DNA from: Streptomyces spinosus
GTDB taxonomy: Bacteria; Actinomycetota; Actinomycetes; Streptomycetales; Streptomycetaceae
Reading direction: 5' to 3'
Length of the DNA: 64,000 nt
Assembly (NCBI RefSeq): GCF_020400655.1
Contig: NZ_JAINRC010000020.1
Location: 1 to 64,000 of the forward strand
Below, piece by piece: positions 62,201 to 64,000 of the stretch (the first letter of the stretch is position 1; every line of letters starts with the position of its first letter). The position numbers and the translations under genes were made by a program. The notes beneath the pieces were generated by a model that made no database searches, was not told the origin of the DNA, and saw nothing but the letters and a program-made list of their open reading frames with translations.

Positions 62201-62524
62201 GACGGCGACATCGTCAACGCGGCGATCAAGGCGCTCGGCATCGGCCCGGTCGTCGGCACCCGCACCTGGGGCGGTGTCATCGGCATCGACAGCCGCTACC
62301 ACCTGCTCGACGGCACCCTGGTCACCCAGCCGAAGTACGCCATGTGGCTGGAGGGCGTGGGCTGGGACGTGGAGAACCACGGGGTGGACCCCGACGTGGA
62401 GGTCGTCCAGCGCCCGCAGGACTGGGTGGCCGGCCGGGACGCCCAGCTCGACGAGGCGATCAGGCTGGCGCTGGAGGCGCTGGAGAGCAGGCCCGCCAAA
62501 ACACCGCCGGACATGCCCGTCTGA
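59255..62524 (+). CDS. Tricorn protease homologue
   Basis: The 1089-residue protein has N-terminal beta-propeller repeats (PRISPDGRHLAWTSTRDGAP and similar WD-like blades over about 660 residues), a helical C1 region with GELGTSHAYVIPRGG (catalytic Ser-His), a PDZ domain and a C2 region with VANEFSGSDGDIVN (nucleophile Ser-Asp) and GTRTWGGVIGI. Tricorn cuts peptides released by the proteasome. GTG at 59255 lies 6 nt after TAGAGT (59243-59248), so it is probably leaderless. Confidence 0.92.
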   Translation: MTQGASTGTTADSAYLRFPHPHGDLVTFVAEDDVWLAPLVGGRAWRVSADNVPVTRPRISPDGRHLAWTSTRDGAPEVHVAPVDGGPAERLTYWGNSRTEVRGWTPDGRVLVLGAQGRHSLRQTWAHAVPLDGGPAEALPYGPVGDVALGPATVLLSAPMGREAAHWKRYRGGTAGKLWIDRAAGGGEGAGEFVRLHEDLDGNIECPVWAGDRIAFLSDHEGTGALYSSLADGSDLRRHTPLGGTSRASDAERGGGFYARHAAGDGTRVVYSSAGELWLLDDLEGAEPRRLDVRLGGPRVDLRPYPVNASRWFGEAAPDHTARGSAVCVRGGIHWVTHRNGPARALAATPGVRARTPRVFRADGEEWVVWVTDAEGDDALEFAPATGTVPGAPPRRLAAGQLGRVLELAMAPDGSRAAVAAHDGRLLMVERETGEVREVDRSADGEVSGLAFSPDSAWLAWSHPGPRPLSQLRVAHTTDLSVTEATPLRFQDYAPAFTLDGKHLAFLSNRAFDPVYDEHVFDLAFVVGARPHLITLAATTPSPFGPQRHGRPFETSDKDETPDGEGTPATRIDLEGLADRIVPFPVEAGRYSTLRAAKDGVLWLRHPVQGVLGASRAHPEDPDPHTELERYDLAQRRLEHLASDADHFEVSGDGKRVLLWADGRLRVVPSDRRTGTDDDGDTSVTVDLTRVRQTVDPAAEWRQMYDETGRLMRDHFWRPDLGGIDWDGVLARYRPLLARLATHSDLVDLLWEVHGELGTSHAYVIPRGGSGRRARQGLLGADISRHEDGSWRIDRILPSETSDPEARSPLAAPGVAVRPGDAIIAVAGHQVDPVTGPGPLLVGTAGRPVELTVSPAGGGEPRHTVVVPVADEEALRYHAWVADRRAHVHAASAGRLGYLHVPDMQAPGWAQIHRDLRVEVAREGLVVDVRENRGGHTSQLVVEKLARRIIGWDLPRGMRPTSYPLDAPRGPVVAVANEFSGSDGDIVNAAIKALGIGPVVGTRTWGGVIGIDSRYHLLDGTLVTQPKYAMWLEGVGWDVENHGVDPDVEVVQRPQDWVAGRDAQLDEAIRLALEALESRPAKTPPDMPV

Positions 62525-62566
62525 GCGGCTACGATGCCCACGGTATTGATCACAGGAGGCACACCC

Positions 62567-62920
62567 ATGGCCGGAGAGCCGCAGAACGACTGCCTGTTCT
62601 GCAAGATCGTCGCGGGCGAGATCCCGGCGACGATCGTCCGCGAGACGGAGACGACCGTCGCCTTCCGGGACATAAACCCCCAGGCCCCCACGCACGTCCT
62701 GGTGATCCCCAAGGCCCACTACGAGAACGCGGCCGAGCTCGCCGCGGGCGCCCCGCGGATCGCGGCCGACGTGCTCGCCGAGACCAAGGCCGTCGCCGAC
62801 GAGGAGAAGCTCGACAGCTACCGCCTCGTCTTCAACACCGGCAGCGGCGCCGGCCAGACCGTCTGGCACGCCCACGCCCACGTCCTCGGCGGCCGTGGCC
62901 TGCAGTGGCCGCCCGGATAG
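62567..62920 (+). CDS. HIT family nucleotide hydrolase
   Basis: The 117-residue protein begins MAGEPQNDCLFCKIVAGEIP and has the active-site HIT motif in TVWHAHAHVLGG. The N-terminal CLFC pair plus later His suggest a zinc site as in HinT relatives. It hydrolyses nucleoside phosphoramidates or dinucleotides. AGGAGG precedes the ATG. rnz starts 6 nt after its stop. Confidence 0.92.
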   Translation: MAGEPQNDCLFCKIVAGEIPATIVRETETTVAFRDINPQAPTHVLVIPKAHYENAAELAAGAPRIAADVLAETKAVADEEKLDSYRLVFNTGSGAGQTVWHAHAHVLGGRGLQWPPG

Positions 62921-62926
62921 GCAGCC

Positions 62927-63832
62927 GTGTCCGTCCGTGAACTGGTGGTCCTCGGCACCGCCAGCCAGGTCCCGACCCGGCACCGCAACCACAACGGCTA
63001 CCTGCTGCGGTGGGACGGCGAGGGCCTCCTGTTCGACCCCGGCGAGGGCACGCAGCGGCAGATGCTGCACGCCGGGGTCGCCGCCCACGACCTGAACCGG
63101 ATCTGCGTCACGCACTTCCACGGTGACCACTGCCTCGGCCTCGCCGGGGTCATCCAGCGCATCAACCTCGACCAGGTGCCGCACGAGGTCACCGCGCACT
63201 ACCCGCGCTCAGGCCAACGCTTCTTCGACCGGCTGCGCTACGCGACCGCCTACCGCGAGACCGTCGGCCTGACCGAGGCCCCGGTCGCCGCCGACGGCAT
63301 CCTCGCGGTGACCCGGTCGTACACCCTGGAGGCCCGCCGGCTCTCGCACCCGGTCGAGTCCTACGGCTACCGGCTGATCGAACCCGACGGCCGCCGCATG
63401 CTGCCCGACCGGCTCGCCGCGCACGGCGTCAGGGGACCGGACGTGGGCCGCCTCCAGCGCGAGGGCCGGCTCGGGGACGTGACCCTGGAGGACGTCAGCG
63501 AGGCACGGCGCGGGCAGCGGTTCGCGTTCGTCATGGACACCCGGCTCTGCGACGGCGTGCACGCGCTCGCGGAGGGCTGCGACCTGCTCGTCATCGAGTC
63601 CACCTTCCTCGACGAGGACGTCGAACTCGCCATCGAGCACGGACACCTGACGGCCGGACAGGCCGCCGCCGTGGCCCGGGACGCCGGGGTGCGCCACCTC
63701 GTGCTCACCCACTTCAGCCAGCGCTACACCGACCCCGGGGAGTTCGAGCGGCAGGCGCGGGCGGCCGGGTTCACGGGGGAGCTGACCGTGGCCTACGACC
63801 TGCTGCGGGTGCCGGTTCCGAAACGCCGGTAA
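62927..63832 (+). CDS. rnz: Ribonuclease Z
   Basis: The 301-residue MBL-fold nuclease has THFHGDHCLGLAGVIQRINL, GYRLIEPDGRRMLP, FVMDTRLCDG, ESTFL and LTHFSQRYTD, the RNase Z ligand set. It cuts the 3' trailer of pre-tRNAs, needed here because the tRNA-Ala genes lack encoded CCA. GTG at 62927 follows the HIT gene closely, in one operon. Confidence 0.93.
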   Translation: MSVRELVVLGTASQVPTRHRNHNGYLLRWDGEGLLFDPGEGTQRQMLHAGVAAHDLNRICVTHFHGDHCLGLAGVIQRINLDQVPHEVTAHYPRSGQRFFDRLRYATAYRETVGLTEAPVAADGILAVTRSYTLEARRLSHPVESYGYRLIEPDGRRMLPDRLAAHGVRGPDVGRLQREGRLGDVTLEDVSEARRGQRFAFVMDTRLCDGVHALAEGCDLLVIESTFLDEDVELAIEHGHLTAGQAAAVARDAGVRHLVLTHFSQRYTDPGEFERQARAAGFTGELTVAYDLLRVPVPKRR

Positions 63833-63840
63833 AACACCCG

Positions 63841-63853
63841 TACGATGCTTTGA
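63841..63853 (+). promoter_or_regulatory. TACGAT -10 box of the deaminase gene
   Basis: TACGAT (63841-63846) is followed by 6 nt and ATG. No ribosome-binding site is present, so the mRNA should be leaderless. Confidence 0.5.
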
Positions 63854-64000
63854 TGCCCCTCCCGAAAGCAGAACTGCACCTCCACATCGAAGGCACCCTG
63901 GAGCCGGAGCTCGCCTTCGAGCTCGCCGCCCGCAACGGCGTGAGCCTCCCCTACCCGGACACCGACGCCCTCCGCGAGGCCTACCGGTTCGAGGACCTCC
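63853..64000 (+). CDS. Adenosine/adenine deaminase (3' truncated by window edge)
   Basis: The first 49 residues are visible: MPLPKAELHLHIEGTLEPEL, with the H-L-H zinc motif of the adenosine deaminase family in PKAELHLHIEG. It deaminates adenosine or adenine in purine salvage; which of the two cannot be decided from the N-terminus. The rest lies beyond base 64000. Confidence 0.88.
   Translation, partial: MPLPKAELHLHIEGTLEPELAFELAARNGVSLPYPDTDALREAYRFEDL

Noticed and set aside
58895..63199. Very long minus-strand open frame opposite the tricorn gene
   Set aside because: It is a shadow of tricorn, HIT and rnz; the plus-strand frames carry all catalytic motifs.

Overview
The window is a GC-rich chromosomal core segment of a Streptomyces species. 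The evidence is the strong G/C bias at third codon positions, many GTG starts, frequent apparently leaderless genes, and a gene order that, as I recall it, matches the S. coelicolor block from about SCO2597 (rplU) down to about SCO2545. I see no prophage, integrase, transposase or CRISPR array.

Layout. 1-3155: 3' end of a glycerol-1-phosphate dehydrogenase-like gene, then rplU-rpmA-obg. 3350-12541: cell-wall glycopolymer region with a GT2 glycosyltransferase, two large GT2+TagF-type bimodular enzymes on the minus strand, galE and an L,D-transpeptidase-type lipoprotein. 13035-23919: proB, a conserved hypothetical gene, proA, a paralogous pair of single-span membrane proteins, an M48 peptidase, two tiny membrane proteins, nadD, an LCP-family cell-wall protein, rsfS and a histidine phosphatase. 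24012-28564: two identical tRNA-Ala(GGC) genes bracketing an XRE regulator/MFS exporter pair, two zinc-ribbon micro-proteins and a GT87 membrane glycosyltransferase. 28683-31573: a two-gene redox module (NuoF-like flavo/iron-sulfur protein plus membrane cytochrome b). 31813-41096: leuS with a leader-peptide attenuator, a membrane protein, degV, comEA-comEC. 41259-46775: arylamine N-acetyltransferase, a YceI relic, an RraB-like gene, holA, rpsT, lepA. 47036-53941: acyl-CoA ligase, an ATPase/GAF/SpoIIE phosphatase, hemW, a DUF3097 gene and a metallo-beta-lactamase-fold hydrolase. 54027-64000: CIRCE-controlled hrcA-dnaJ, a nitronate monooxygenase, rsmE, a glyoxalase-fold gene, a lipoprotein, a tricorn protease, a HIT protein, rnz and the start of an adenosine deaminase gene.

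How the genes work together. Translation and ribosome genes (rplU, rpmA, obg, rsfS, leuS, rpsT, lepA, rsmE, two tRNAs) are interleaved with a cell-envelope set: the TagF-like polymerases build a polyol- or sugar-phosphate polymer, galE supplies UDP-galactose, an LCP-type protein would attach polymer to peptidoglycan, and an L,D-transpeptidase acts on peptidoglycan itself. Most single genes have either a good Shine-Dalgarno site or a -10 hexamer 6-8 nt before the start codon, i.e. a predicted leaderless mRNA.

Most unusual signals: a leuS attenuator whose leader peptide is itself leaderless; a comEC gene carrying 16 exact-length tandem pentapeptides and a nine-unit Pro-Gln run; an LCP protein lacking the usual catalytic arginines; a NuoF-like protein missing one cluster cysteine; short tandem-repeat arrays at several gene ends; and a truncated YceI gene with an internal 21-bp duplication.
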